A stretch of DNA of 64,000 nt from Nitrospirota bacterium (lineage in GTDB: Bacteria; Nitrospirota; Nitrospiria; Nitrospirales; Nitrospiraceae). Where the stretch lies: contig JACRLR010000018.1 of assembly GCA_016219645.1 (NCBI GenBank), forward strand, positions 1-64,000. Reading direction: 5' to 3'. Shown here in pieces: positions 49,701 to 56,684 of this stretch (position 1 is the stretch's first letter; every line of letters begins with the position of its first letter). The position numbers and the translations under genes are program-made. The notes beneath the pieces are model-generated. The model had not been told where the DNA came from, searched no databases, and saw only the letters and a list, made by a program, of their open reading frames with translations.

Positions 49701-49904
49701 CTCGATGGGATAGACGACACTCTGTTCGATGTCGAGCGGCGGGGCACCTTTATAGATGACCCCGACGAACGCCACGGGCACTTGAATCTGTGGAAAGAGA
49801 TCAACCGGTAGCCGTTGTACGGAGGTGCCGCCCAGGATCAGCATGGCCAAGGACAGCATCAGGACGCCGATGCGATTGCGAAGTGCGAGGAGGGTCAGCC
49901 ACAT
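46713..49904 (-). CDS. RND-family efflux pump inner-membrane transporter
   Basis: 1063 residues, normal for RND transporters. There are twelve transmembrane helices in two halves, with large periplasmic loops (about 35-330 and 555-860). Helix 4 carries 'GGLALGIGRLVDDSIVELENI', which includes the proton-relay Asp pair. The N-terminus 'LLALRNRIGVLMLSLAMLI..GG.SVQRLPVDLFPQI' is of the hydrophobe/amphiphile or CzcA-like type; the substrate cannot be told from sequence. It is the last gene of a tetR-MFP-RND operon; no outer-membrane factor is present. Confidence 0.92.
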   Translation of the reverse strand: MWLTLLALRNRIGVLMLSLAMLILGGTSVQRLPVDLFPQIQVPVAFVGVIYKGAPPLDIEQSVVYPIEKAVSSASNVEHVESFAKQGIGAVQIWFNWGTDINAGQMEVMQRVTQILNSLPPGILQPFIVKFDVSNIPVSLVTVSSDDLDERALYDLAYNTIAPQIEQIANVAAATVEGGKIRQININLDPALLNARSLSILDVVKSVKAANLILPSGDIKAGNLDYNVFTNNQFRTVDPIQDVIVKVNQQGSPVRVRDVGTVTDSSDIQTNIVRTDGARAVYLRVNKQPIANTVAVVDALRAALPKMVGIPPGVKVGISFDQSVYIRQSIRNLAEQALHGSLLAALVILIFLRSLTSTLIISVAIPLSIMVTFIVLYFSGQTLNVFTLGGLALGIGRLVDDSIVELENIQRHLNTTRRRWDAILEAAREVAMPIFASTVTTVVVFLPIFFVAGIARLLLIPLTITIAISLFTSFFVSRTVTPALCYKFLKPEQDSHRSMPPWFIRLFDWSRERYESLDRSYDESLRWVLAHRRLFITSVLLLFASSLALVPKIGTEFLPVSDESQFRIILRGPVGQRVEKTEQQVAEVERVLRAHIPAEELETIVSSTGVLAQGRSSLFNPNTGPHTSGISVHLVTPDKRKRSQVQIMNDVRPKVLALFPGVAMFFDPGGLIKRITSFGSQKSVDVEIYGYDFEKAREVIRQVESVMQQTPGLADIEVSREENYPEVNVVVDREKAALLGISETDVATAVLFSLNGNGQTDPIIYTDPQNGNEYYISAWLAEEHRKDLTAIENIVLTSRTGEPILLKNVASLKLNAGPVKIDRKYFQRVIHLTANPVDRDLGAIATDLEEALAKIQLPTGFNIRLAGQIQQQRETFEGLLFASVLALALVYMVMAAQFKSLIDPFVIMFSVPMGFPGVILILFLTETTLSTTSMMGIIMMLGIVVSNGVLLVDYTNVLRRRGQELHDAAVAAARTRLRPILMTSLATVLGLLPMAIGWGTGGETNAPLARAVVGGLSVSTILTLFLIPTVYVILEEWFPRHRDNPPEDADWIPPEPGQVPAGR

Positions 49905-50035
49905 AGCTGGTAGGGGGTGAGAGGTAAGGGGTGAGGCGTGAGGCGTAAGGCGTTAGGGGAAGGAAATAGAGGGCGGAATGATGTATTCGCAGCACCCCTC
50001 ACGCCTCACCCCTCACGCTTCACGGGTTCAAGAGG
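49905..50035. repeat. GTGARGC heptamer fold-back, copy 4
   Basis: AGGGGTGAGGCGTGAGGCG-type heptamers from about 49918 pair with CTCACGCCTCACCCCTCACG-type heptamers to about 50025. It lies inside the efflux operon, between adaptor and transporter genes, and the right arm encodes the adaptor's final residues. Confidence 0.85.
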
Positions 50036-51193
50036 CTGCACCTGTACGGGGCTGCCTTCATGCACGAGGTCTTTCCCGGAGACGATCACCTGCTCCGACC
50101 CGTCCAAGCCCTTGGTGATCTCCACCCGGTTTTCGTCGCGGAATCCGATTTCCACTGGTACCCGCTGGGCCTTTCCCTCACGTACAATGTAGACATATTG
50201 GGCGTCTTCCAACCGACTCACGGCGTCGATGGGGATCTGAAGGGCGTTTCGATGGGTGCCGACTAGGATCTCGACGCGGGCGAACATGCCGCCTTTCAAA
50301 ACATGGTCCTTGTTGGGGAGGTCCACCTCGATCGTCATTGTGCGAGTGGCTCGGTTCAGGGCCTGGACCACACGGGTGACGGTACCCTCAAAGACGCGAT
50401 CGGGGTAGGCCTCAGCGCGAATTTCCGCTTTTCGACCCGCCTGGATGAGCGGGACATCCTTTTCGACGACCTCGATCAGGATGCGGACCGTCTGGATCTC
50501 ATGGAGGGTAAGAATCCCGCGTGACGTCGTGGAAGCGCCGGCAGTCGCCCCGCTGACGTAGGCTCCGAGATCCAGGTTGCGCTCGGCGACATAGCCCGCG
50601 AACGGCGCACGAATATAGGAATAGGCCAGGTTTGTCTCGGCCTGTGCCAGGGCGACTTCCATTTGCTGGACCTGGGCGCGGAGCGAGTCGAGCGCCGCCG
50701 CTGCCGCGTCGTAGGCAACTTGGGCGTTATCCAGGTCCTGTTGAGACACAAACTGGTCTTTGATAAGTGCCTGCATCCGATTGAGCGTGAGAGTGGCGTT
50801 GCGCATGCTCGCGTCCTGCTGTGCGACTCTCGCCCTGGCTGCGGACAGGTTGGCTTTGGCCTGGTTGACGGCATGCTGATAATCCGTGTGATCGATCTCG
50901 ATCAGAAGCTGGTTTGCTTTGACCAGATCGCCTTTGTCGACGTGAAGTCTGGCAATGTAGCCGTTAACCCGTGAAAACAGATTGACGGTTTGATTGGGGG
51001 TGATGTCGGCGGTGTAGGTCAGTCGTATGTCCAGGTCCTGTTTCAGCGGTGCCACTGTGGCGACCGTGATGGATCTGGCCTTGCGGGCATCGCTCTTGGC
51101 CCCGCTGCTGAGGCGAAATACCACAAGGGCAGTGATCGCGAAGAACACGATAACCCCGAGTGTGACAATCGGATGTTGCTTCAGGGGATTCAT
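50006..51193 (-). CDS. RND efflux periplasmic adaptor (MFP)
   Basis: The 395 residues begin with an N-terminal membrane anchor (about 12-30), then a lipoyl-like half ('VNLFSRVNGYIARLHVDKGDLVKANQLLIEID'), a long coiled-coil hairpin (about 105-190), the second lipoyl half ('IRAPFAGYVAERNLDLGAYV') and a beta-barrel/MP domain. It bridges the RND pump to an outer-membrane channel. The C-terminal VKREG and stop are encoded by the heptamer repeat, the same tail motif as LarB. It overlaps the tetR gene by 4 bp. Confidence 0.9.
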   Translation of the reverse strand: MNPLKQHPIVTLGVIVFFAITALVVFRLSSGAKSDARKARSITVATVAPLKQDLDIRLTYTADITPNQTVNLFSRVNGYIARLHVDKGDLVKANQLLIEIDHTDYQHAVNQAKANLSAARARVAQQDASMRNATLTLNRMQALIKDQFVSQQDLDNAQVAYDAAAAALDSLRAQVQQMEVALAQAETNLAYSYIRAPFAGYVAERNLDLGAYVSGATAGASTTSRGILTLHEIQTVRILIEVVEKDVPLIQAGRKAEIRAEAYPDRVFEGTVTRVVQALNRATRTMTIEVDLPNKDHVLKGGMFARVEILVGTHRNALQIPIDAVSRLEDAQYVYIVREGKAQRVPVEIGFRDENRVEITKGLDGSEQVIVSGKDLVHEGSPVQVQPLEPVKREG

Positions 51194-51855
51194 CGCGTCT
51201 TTTCTCCCACCGTCTTCCGGTCGTCCGGCCTCTTGGTCAGTCCGGTGAGGAACAGGTCGACGTAGGCCGTGACTGTGTCCTCATGGGATTGATGCAGGGG
51301 CACTCCGAATATCTCGTGAAGGAGACGGTGATGGACGACCACACCGATGAATGCGCGGGCTGCCAGGAGTGGGTCGACCGGCCTGAATGCGCCGTCTTCA
51401 ATTCTCGTGTGGATGTACGCAGCGAGGTGGTCATAGAAGACTTTTAGATGTTTGCCAAAGAACATCTCGGAAAGCTCGTGCCCTTCCAGGGCGCTGAACA
51501 GAAGGAGCCGTAAGAACGTCGAATCGACGCCGGGGCGAATGCGATAGCTTGCGATGATCGTAAACACCAGATGATCGTCGTGTTTCTTGGCGGCGTCTTC
51601 CAAGGGTTCGATGAGTTCGTTTACGGTCACTTTTTCTGCCAGGATTGCGGCGTAGAGTGTCCGTTTTGTCGGAAAATGTTTGAAGACTAAAGCCTCGCTC
51701 ACGTGCGCCGCTTTGGCGATGGCTTTCGTGGTCGTACCGTTGAACCCTTTAGCGGCGAAGAGTGAAGCGGCAGCAGCAATGAGGCTGGCTTGACGATCGT
51801 ATGCAGAGGCACGCTGCCCGTTCCCCTGTGTGGCCTGCTTGGGTCGTCTATTCAT
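51190..51855 (-). CDS. TetR-family regulator of the efflux operon
   Basis: About 221 residues from ATG 51855. The N-terminal HTH ('LIAAAASLFAAKGFNGTTTKAIAKAAHVSEALVFKHFPTKRTLYAAIL') is classical TetR/AcrR; the C-terminal ligand domain has 'FLRLLLFSALEGHELSEMFF'. A longer frame starts at 51897, but it would run through the palindrome at 51857-51876. It overlaps the adaptor gene by 4 bp and probably represses its own operon until a pump substrate binds. Confidence 0.88.
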   Translation of the reverse strand: MNRRPKQATQGNGQRASAYDRQASLIAAAASLFAAKGFNGTTTKAIAKAAHVSEALVFKHFPTKRTLYAAILAEKVTVNELIEPLEDAAKKHDDHLVFTIIASYRIRPGVDSTFLRLLLFSALEGHELSEMFFGKHLKVFYDHLAAYIHTRIEDGAFRPVDPLLAARAFIGVVVHHRLLHEIFGVPLHQSHEDTVTAYVDLFLTGLTKRPDDRKTVGEKTR

Positions 51856-51856
51856 A

Positions 51857-51876
51857 GTAAGTAAGTACTCACTCAC
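51857..51876. promoter_or_regulatory. Candidate TetR operator
   Basis: GTAAGTAAGTACTCACTCAC is a 20-bp imperfect palindrome (16 of 20 positions symmetric) immediately upstream of the ATG of the TetR gene. Size, symmetry and position fit an autoregulatory TetR/AcrR-type operator. Confidence 0.55.
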
Positions 51877-52005
51877 CAAGATCGTAGCATGCTTCATTTT
51901 TAGAGGGCAAGCATTGGAGTGGTACTGAAACTCTTGGGGGAGGTAACGGGAAGGTATAGGTATGCAGAGGCAGGATGCAGCCGCAGTGCCTATAAATACT
52001 CTGGG

Positions 52006-52461
52006 TTAGGGCACAGACTTAAGATGCGGCCCCTGTGGGCTCGGAGGCTCAACCAGAGTGAATAGGGGCGGCCCGCCTGTGAGGGTAGAGCGGTTCAAGT
52101 GTTTCCAGATGAACTGGCGTAGCCTGGTCAGTTCTCGTGTCGTGACGTCAGGAAATTCGATCCCGCATTCGTTTTCCGCAGCCCAGACCACTTGAACTTC
52201 TGAGATGAGAACCGGGCGGGACGTCTCTGAGACTGTCAGGTAGAGATTCCAGGAGCTCCCTACAGGCAACCGCTCCGTACTGGAGAGTTTGCAGCCGATC
52301 TCGGACAGGTCAAGGGTCATCCCATTGCCAAGTTGAAATCGGTCTGTTGCTGAGAACCGGGCTACAACTTGAACAGAAGCCCGCTGAGCTGTCCTCAGAT
52401 CAGTGGTTTGAGCCTTTGTGTCTGTTGTCATTTTTTTGCCATTCCGTCGCTGTCCGCTCAT
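52006..52461 (-). CDS. PilZ-domain protein (array member 4)
   Basis: It has 151 residues. RTAQR (RxxxR) and 'DLSEIG' (DxSxxG) mark an intact c-di-GMP site, followed by the beta-barrel ('SSWNLYLTVSETSRPVLISEVQVVWAAENECGIEF'). The C-terminal tail is Pro-rich. An alternative start is ATG 52431. It is the last of four consecutive PilZ genes on the minus strand. Confidence 0.82.
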   Translation of the reverse strand: MSGQRRNGKKMTTDTKAQTTDLRTAQRASVQVVARFSATDRFQLGNGMTLDLSEIGCKLSSTERLPVGSSWNLYLTVSETSRPVLISEVQVVWAAENECGIEFPDVTTRELTRLRQFIWKHLNRSTLTGGPPLFTLVEPPSPQGPHLKSVP

Positions 52462-52488
52462 GGGGTACTCTACGTGACAGAAGTCAAT

Positions 52489-52872
52489 CTAATCAGAATA
52501 CGCAAGGTTCGATCGCAGGAAGTACCGCAGTCGGTTTTGTTCTCGGAGATTCATCTTGAGGATCTCGACTCCGAACCGGCGTCCTGAGGTCCAAGCCACC
52601 CTCGTTTCCATCACGAAGAGCGGGTCTTGTCCTGGGAGGTACAGAAAGATCATGAGTTCCATCCCAGGCCTGACCGGGGTGTTGCCGCGAATACCTAAAC
52701 CCGTAGGTGAGAGATCTGTGACCATGCCGTCGCCCATGAGGACCTCGCCGGAGCCGTTTTGGGCCGAGTACATCAACCCAAACTCTACCGGAGGCCGGTG
52801 GTTTTGCCTCCGATTGTGTGTTTCTGCTATGGACTGAAGCCCCTTCCCCAATGCAACCTGTACTCGTTTCAT
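52489..52872 (-). CDS. PilZ-domain protein (array member 3)
   Basis: About 127 residues from ATG 52872, preceded by GGAGGTGCC. RQNHR (RxxxR) and 'DLSPTG' (DxSxxG) are intact; 'GRRFGVEILKMNLREQNRLRYFL' closes the domain. It is closely similar to member 2 in its C-terminal half (both have 'GRRFGV' and a run of NxLRxFL), so tandem duplication is likely. Confidence 0.85.
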   Translation of the reverse strand: MKRVQVALGKGLQSIAETHNRRQNHRPPVEFGLMYSAQNGSGEVLMGDGMVTDLSPTGLGIRGNTPVRPGMELMIFLYLPGQDPLFVMETRVAWTSGRRFGVEILKMNLREQNRLRYFLRSNLAYSD

Positions 52873-52895
52873 GAGGGCACCTCCTTGTGACAGTT

Positions 52896-53294
52896 TCAGA
52901 TGCGATGGTCGTGGTCTAAGCGGGTGACGCGATCCCACAAGAAGACTCGGAGATGATTCTTTTCCTTCAACGTCAGAGGGCCCAATGTCACTCCAAAACG
53001 ACGTCCAGCAACCCAGGAGACTCGGTTCTGGGCAATGCACAACGGCTTCTCCATTCCAGGAAGGCTGACAAAGAGGGCTATTCTCATGCCGGGTATGACC
53101 GAGCGATTCCCGTATATGGTAACCCCGCGTAGTGAGAGATTGGTGCCGATGCCGTCGGCGACCAGAAACTGGCCCTTGTCCATGCCGGAATAGAAAAGTG
53201 GGAAGACTGCGGGGGTACGATTGCCATGGCGACGATCGGCTTGATCGGGACGTTCAGCAACTGAGGTAGCGGGAGGGGCGATCTGAATAGGCAT
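52896..53294 (-). CDS. PilZ-domain protein (array member 2)
   Basis: 132 residues from ATG 53294 with a strong GGGAGGAA site. RHGNR (RxxxR) and 'NLSLRG' (NxSxxG) form the c-di-GMP site; 'AGRRFGVTLGPLTLKEKNHLRVFLWD' closes the barrel. It lies 23 bp upstream of member 3, which suggests a shared transcript. Confidence 0.85.
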   Translation of the reverse strand: MPIQIAPPATSVAERPDQADRRHGNRTPAVFPLFYSGMDKGQFLVADGIGTNLSLRGVTIYGNRSVIPGMRIALFVSLPGMEKPLCIAQNRVSWVAGRRFGVTLGPLTLKEKNHLRVFLWDRVTRLDHDHRI

Positions 53295-53322
53295 GGTTTC
53301 CTCCCTGACATTGGGTTGATGC

Positions 53323-53739
53323 TTAAACGATGCGAAACCCCGTTCGCCGATGGTCTACGGCTGACAAGCTGATATTTTTAAAGATCACTTCCTGCAGCCG
53401 TTGCCGTTGTTCCGGTGACAGCTTGGGAAACCTGACAGAAAAAGAGTCTTTGGCAACCCAGGAAACGAGAGTGTCGTCGAGTCGTACGGGGGATTGCGCA
53501 TCCTCCAGATATAGGAGCAGGGTGAGGCGGCTACCCAGCGAGATCGTGGCTGTGCTCAATATCTTGCAGCCGCTTTTCGAGAGATTTTTCAGAATGCCTT
53601 CTCCTCTGACGATTCGTGCCCCTTCTGCTCCTGAATAGGCTACTCGGTACCGAATTGGAACTCGTTCGGCATAGCGTCGGTCCAAGAGAGAATGAGGTTT
53701 CTGATCGTTGAGCTTGAATAAGGGGTGGGACAGTTTCAT
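53323..53739 (-). CDS. PilZ-domain protein (array member 1)
   Basis: About 138 residues from ATG 53739. RYAER (RxxxR) and 'NLSKSG' (NxSxxG) are intact. The barrel includes 'LTLLLYLEDAQSPVRLDDTLVSWVAKDSFSVRFPKLSPEQRQRLQEVIF'. It is the first of the four-gene array. A longer frame upstream to 53808 lacks support. Confidence 0.82.
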   Translation of the reverse strand: MKLSHPLFKLNDQKPHSLLDRRYAERVPIRYRVAYSGAEGARIVRGEGILKNLSKSGCKILSTATISLGSRLTLLLYLEDAQSPVRLDDTLVSWVAKDSFSVRFPKLSPEQRQRLQEVIFKNISLSAVDHRRTGFRIV

Positions 53740-54167
53740 CGGTATCTCCGCAGTGGTCTCGCCGGGTGTTCTTTGCCCCTCGCGACAGTCTGAGAATACC
53801 GCACCCAAGAAATTCGACCATCCCTCAGGAGGGGGGATTCCTGTCCCATCAGAAGGGGGGTGCGGCGGGCGGTGAGCGTTAATTCACAAGGGTTTTAGGG
53901 GAATAGAGCCTCGATAACTAGCAGTGTGTTGACAAACTACTTGAGCAGAACAGGCATGCAAGGTCTGGATACGCGCAGACCCGTTCAGAAGCCATCGCAG
54001 GCTGTTCAGAAAGGCCGCTTTCTCACCCGCCCAACCCCGGCAACTACTTCACCCGCCCGCCCTGAGTCTGCCAAGACAGCCTCTTTACCCATAGACGCGC
54101 CGTTGCCGCGGGCAAGGCCGCAGCAAGCAACTCAAGATAGCTCTTCCAAGCTTGCTTGGTTACTGTA

Positions 54168-54300
54168 CTCCGGGATGGCTCGGATGAGTCCCCCACTGCG
54201 CGCGTCCAACGAGGGTCTTCTGAGACCGCACGTTGCGCGAGCACAGGGGATTCACCGGGCCATCCCACCCCACGCTGGCGGACTTTATCAACAGCCTGCT
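54168..54300. repeat. GC-rich constant-core hairpin R8, plus a stub of the 125-bp palindrome
   Basis: Outer stem GGGATGGCTCGGATGAGTCC / GGGGATTCACCGGGCCATCCC, core ACTGCGCGCGTCCAACGAGG...CGTTGCGCGAGCAC. GGACTTTATCAACAGCCTG follows at about 54280-54299 and resembles a solo arm of the 125-bp palindrome. The rest of the 53740-54363 gap contains no gene I can support. Confidence 0.8.
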
Positions 54301-54363
54301 AGCGGAGTGCAGGAAGGTTGACTGTGAGAGGGAAGGGACCGAAGGGGAAGAGAATGCCAATAA

Positions 54364-54858
54364 TCAATCGGTGATCTTTCGGCGAAGTTCTTGGCTCTCG
54401 AAAAAGATAATGCCGCGATCGGTTTCTGTCTCGTATCGGAGGGTCACATCTGTCTCAAATCCCGTCCATTTATAAAATTTGACGGGGCCGCTGGTGATCT
54501 GTCCTGGTGTGCGGTCGAGCGAGCCATAGAGGGATTGGAGATAGGCGAGGATCTGATCGTGGGAGCCCTTGCCTTGGTAACGGACTGTGACGCGCGCGAA
54601 TTGGCCGTAGGAGGTGACGAATTTCATGGAATCAACCGGTACAGGACCAAGCGAGGGGGCCCCGGATTTGAGTTCATAGGTTTGAGCCCGCCCGGTGTCC
54701 TCAACTTTCTTGTGCCTGTCGGTTTCGGAAAATGGGGCACCCCAAGGGATTCCTTCGAATCCGTTAGGATCATTTTCCATGGGCACGGCGAACGCAAAGG
54801 TGCCTTGAAGGATGCACGAGAGGAAGAGTAGGAGGAGGAAGACGGGACGGAGAGGCAT
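54364..54858 (-). CDS. Secreted hypothetical protein, paralog pair member 2
   Basis: 164 residues from ATG 54858. The signal peptide 'RPVFLLLLFLSCILQGTFAFA' is followed by a domain opening 'ENDPNGFEGIPWGAPFSET', with 'SMKFVTSYGQFARVTVRYQGKGSHDQILAYLQSLYGSLDRTPGQ' matching its upstream neighbour almost position by position. The conserved 'NDPNGF...WG' opening occurs in families of small periplasmic proteins of unknown role. It starts one base after the stop of the neighbour, so the pair is an operon. Confidence 0.75.
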   Translation of the reverse strand: MPLRPVFLLLLFLSCILQGTFAFAVPMENDPNGFEGIPWGAPFSETDRHKKVEDTGRAQTYELKSGAPSLGPVPVDSMKFVTSYGQFARVTVRYQGKGSHDQILAYLQSLYGSLDRTPGQITSGPVKFYKWTGFETDVTLRYETETDRGIIFFESQELRRKITD

Positions 54859-54859
54859 G

Positions 54860-55393
54860 CTACTCCGCAGAGTCTGTAATATGGTCGTTGAACCTGGGGG
54901 CAAGCGTGCGGCTGTCGATAAAAAGAAATCCACGTTCCGTGTTTGCATGGTAGGTCAAGCTGATCTCGGTATCAGTCCCGCGCCAAATATACTGTTGACT
55001 AAGACCCCGCATCATCTGCCCTGGGGTGCGCTCAAGTGAACCAAACTGTTGCTCCAGATGGCTGAGAATTTGTTTGTGCCGATCGTCGCCCTGATAGCGG
55101 ATGGTTACACGGGCGAATTGTTCATCGACTGCTAAGAAGCGGAGGCTTTCGACCGGTATTCCCGCAAACAGAGGCTGACTGTCCCTCAATTGGTATTCGC
55201 TCACATGCGGGCCTGCTTTCGCGACTTGCAAGTCCGGCCTCGTGGTGAGAGTTGAACCCCAGATGAGACTCTGAAAACCATTCGGATCGTTTACCATCTG
55301 CACGGCCTGGGCAAGAAAGGGGTAGTTCATACAGAGGACTAGCCCCAGTGAGATAAGGTAGCGGCCCGCGCGATGTCTCTGTTGTCCGGTCAT
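54860..55393 (-). CDS. Secreted hypothetical protein, paralog pair member 1
   Basis: 177 residues with a signal peptide (about 10-30, ending AQA-V) and the same domain as the next gene: 'VNDPNGFQSLIWGSTLTTR', 'VESLRFLAVDEQFARVTIRYQGDDRHKQILSHLEQQFGSLERTPGQ', 'TYHANTERGFLFIDSRTL'. The pair clearly arose by tandem duplication. Function unknown; small periplasmic location is likely. Confidence 0.75.
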   Translation of the reverse strand: MTGQQRHRAGRYLISLGLVLCMNYPFLAQAVQMVNDPNGFQSLIWGSTLTTRPDLQVAKAGPHVSEYQLRDSQPLFAGIPVESLRFLAVDEQFARVTIRYQGDDRHKQILSHLEQQFGSLERTPGQMMRGLSQQYIWRGTDTEISLTYHANTERGFLFIDSRTLAPRFNDHITDSAE

Positions 55394-55513
55394 GTCAGAA
55401 CGCTACCATGGACGATTGGATGGCGCAACTCCCTCAGTTTTGTTGAGAATGTCCTGAGGCGTAGCTATAATGCGCGGGTTTTCCCACATGTGTTGCGGCG
55501 AGGAACCGACCCC

Positions 55514-56011
55514 ATGATTGACAGCGATGCGTTCGTTCAAGCGGTACAAGATATCGGAGTCGATTTCTTTACGGGGGTTCCGGATTCGATCTTAGGCGGC
55601 ATCATTGCCGAGTTGATGGAACGGCGTCTCTACACCCCGGCTGTTCGGGAAGATGAAGCGGTCGCCATGGCTGCCGGGGCCTATATGTCCGGCAAGGTTC
55701 CCGCCGTGCTCATGCAGAATTCGGGGTTGGGCACGTCCCTCAACACCCTCATTTCGTTGAACATGATCTATTGCCAGCCCTGTATTTTGATTGTGTCCTG
55801 GCGTGGCTATCAAGGTAAAGATGCGCCGGAGCATCTCGTGATGGGTGAGGTGATGCCGCAGTTTCTGGACACGATGAAAATCCCGCATCGAACCCTCTCG
55901 GAAAAGACGGCGATTGACGATCTGAAATGGCTGGCGGAGACGTTCATGAAGCAGCGCATTCCCGTCGCCCTCTTGATAACGAAGGGTGTTGTGAGAGGGG
56001 TGCACCCATGA
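55514..56011 (+). CDS. Phosphonopyruvate/sulfopyruvate decarboxylase-type ThDP enzyme, Pyr-domain subunit
   Basis: The 165 residues form the pyrimidine-binding half of a ThDP decarboxylase: 'VDFFTGVPDSILGGIIAEL', the catalytic-Glu region 'REDEAVAMAAGAYMSGKVPAVLMQNSGLGTSLN', and 'VSWRGYQGKDAPEHLVMG'. Phosphonopyruvate decarboxylases are usually one chain of about 380 residues; here the two halves are separate genes overlapping by 4 bp, as in archaeal ComD/ComE. With phnW and a cytidylyltransferase downstream, phosphonoacetaldehyde formation is the likelier reaction. Confidence 0.82.
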   Translation: MIDSDAFVQAVQDIGVDFFTGVPDSILGGIIAELMERRLYTPAVREDEAVAMAAGAYMSGKVPAVLMQNSGLGTSLNTLISLNMIYCQPCILIVSWRGYQGKDAPEHLVMGEVMPQFLDTMKIPHRTLSEKTAIDDLKWLAETFMKQRIPVALLITKGVVRGVHP

Positions 56012-56586
56012 GACCGGAAGAAGGCACGATGCAGAGCCGGGCAATGGCCATGGCGGCACTGCTGGAACTACTGACCGACCAACCGGTGATTATTTGCAAC
56101 GGGTTTCCCTCTCGCGAAGCCTATAAGATTGCCGATCGTCCGACTCATTTCTATATGATCGGGTCCATGGGGAATGCCCCGGCCATTGCGCTAGGTGTCG
56201 CGCTCGCCAAGCCGAACAAGCAGGTGGTGGTGTTCGATGGGGACGGCAACGTCTTGATGGGCCTGGGGACGCTCGCGACGGTGGGCGCGTTGAAACCAAA
56301 AAATTTCATCCATGTGGTGTTCGACAATGAAGTCTATGGCACGACAGGGAACCAGCCGACGATTTCCAATGTCGTTCCGCTGGAGAAGGTGGCCAAGGCG
56401 GCCGGGTATGTGAATGTCGAACGGGTACGGGAACGTGAGGACCTCGTCTACGAATTCAAAGACATGTTAAAGAAGGATGGGCCGAGCCTGTTGTTGGTCA
56501 AAGTCAATGAGATGGTGGAGGATGTCGGGCGCGTGATGCTCGATCCGCCGGACATTACCAAGCGGTTCATGAAAGCGATACAATAG
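56008..56586 (+). CDS. Phosphonopyruvate/sulfopyruvate decarboxylase-type ThDP enzyme, PP-domain subunit
   Basis: 192 residues from ATG 56008 (overlaps the previous stop). The diphosphate-binding half has 'FYMIGSMGNAPAIALGVALA', the ThDP motif 'VVVFDGDGNVLMGLGTLATVGALKPKNFIHVVFDNEVYG' (GDG...DN) and 'TTGNQPTISN'. It binds ThDP-Mg2+ and pairs with the Pyr-domain subunit to form the active site. Together they decarboxylate a 3-phosphono- or 3-sulfo-pyruvate. A PEP mutase gene, needed to supply phosphonopyruvate, is not in the window. Confidence 0.85.
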   Translation: MRPEEGTMQSRAMAMAALLELLTDQPVIICNGFPSREAYKIADRPTHFYMIGSMGNAPAIALGVALAKPNKQVVVFDGDGNVLMGLGTLATVGALKPKNFIHVVFDNEVYGTTGNQPTISNVVPLEKVAKAAGYVNVERVREREDLVYEFKDMLKKDGPSLLLVKVNEMVEDVGRVMLDPPDITKRFMKAIQ

Positions 56587-56684
56587 CGTCTCGTGAGGGG
56601 TAAGGCGTAAGGGGTGAGTGGGGTAGAACCAATCTTCCCAGGCGATTTCGCCTAACGTCTCACACCTCACGCCTAACGAGGTTT
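56587..56684. repeat. GTGARGC heptamer fold-back, copy 5
   Basis: CTCGTGAGGGGTAAGGCGTA-type words on the left pair with CCTAACGTCTCACACCTCAC-type words on the right. It fills the gap between the decarboxylase and transaminase genes. Confidence 0.82.

Noticed and set aside
53926-54321. 131-residue frame across the gap before hairpin R8
   Set aside because: Half of it is repeat sequence, it has no motif, and its composition looks like non-coding DNA.
55514-56586. Sulfopyruvate decarboxylase (ComD/ComE) for coenzyme M or taurine synthesis
   Set aside because: The two-subunit form fits, but the adjacent PhnW-like transaminase and cytidylyltransferase fit phosphonate chemistry better. Kept as an alternative.
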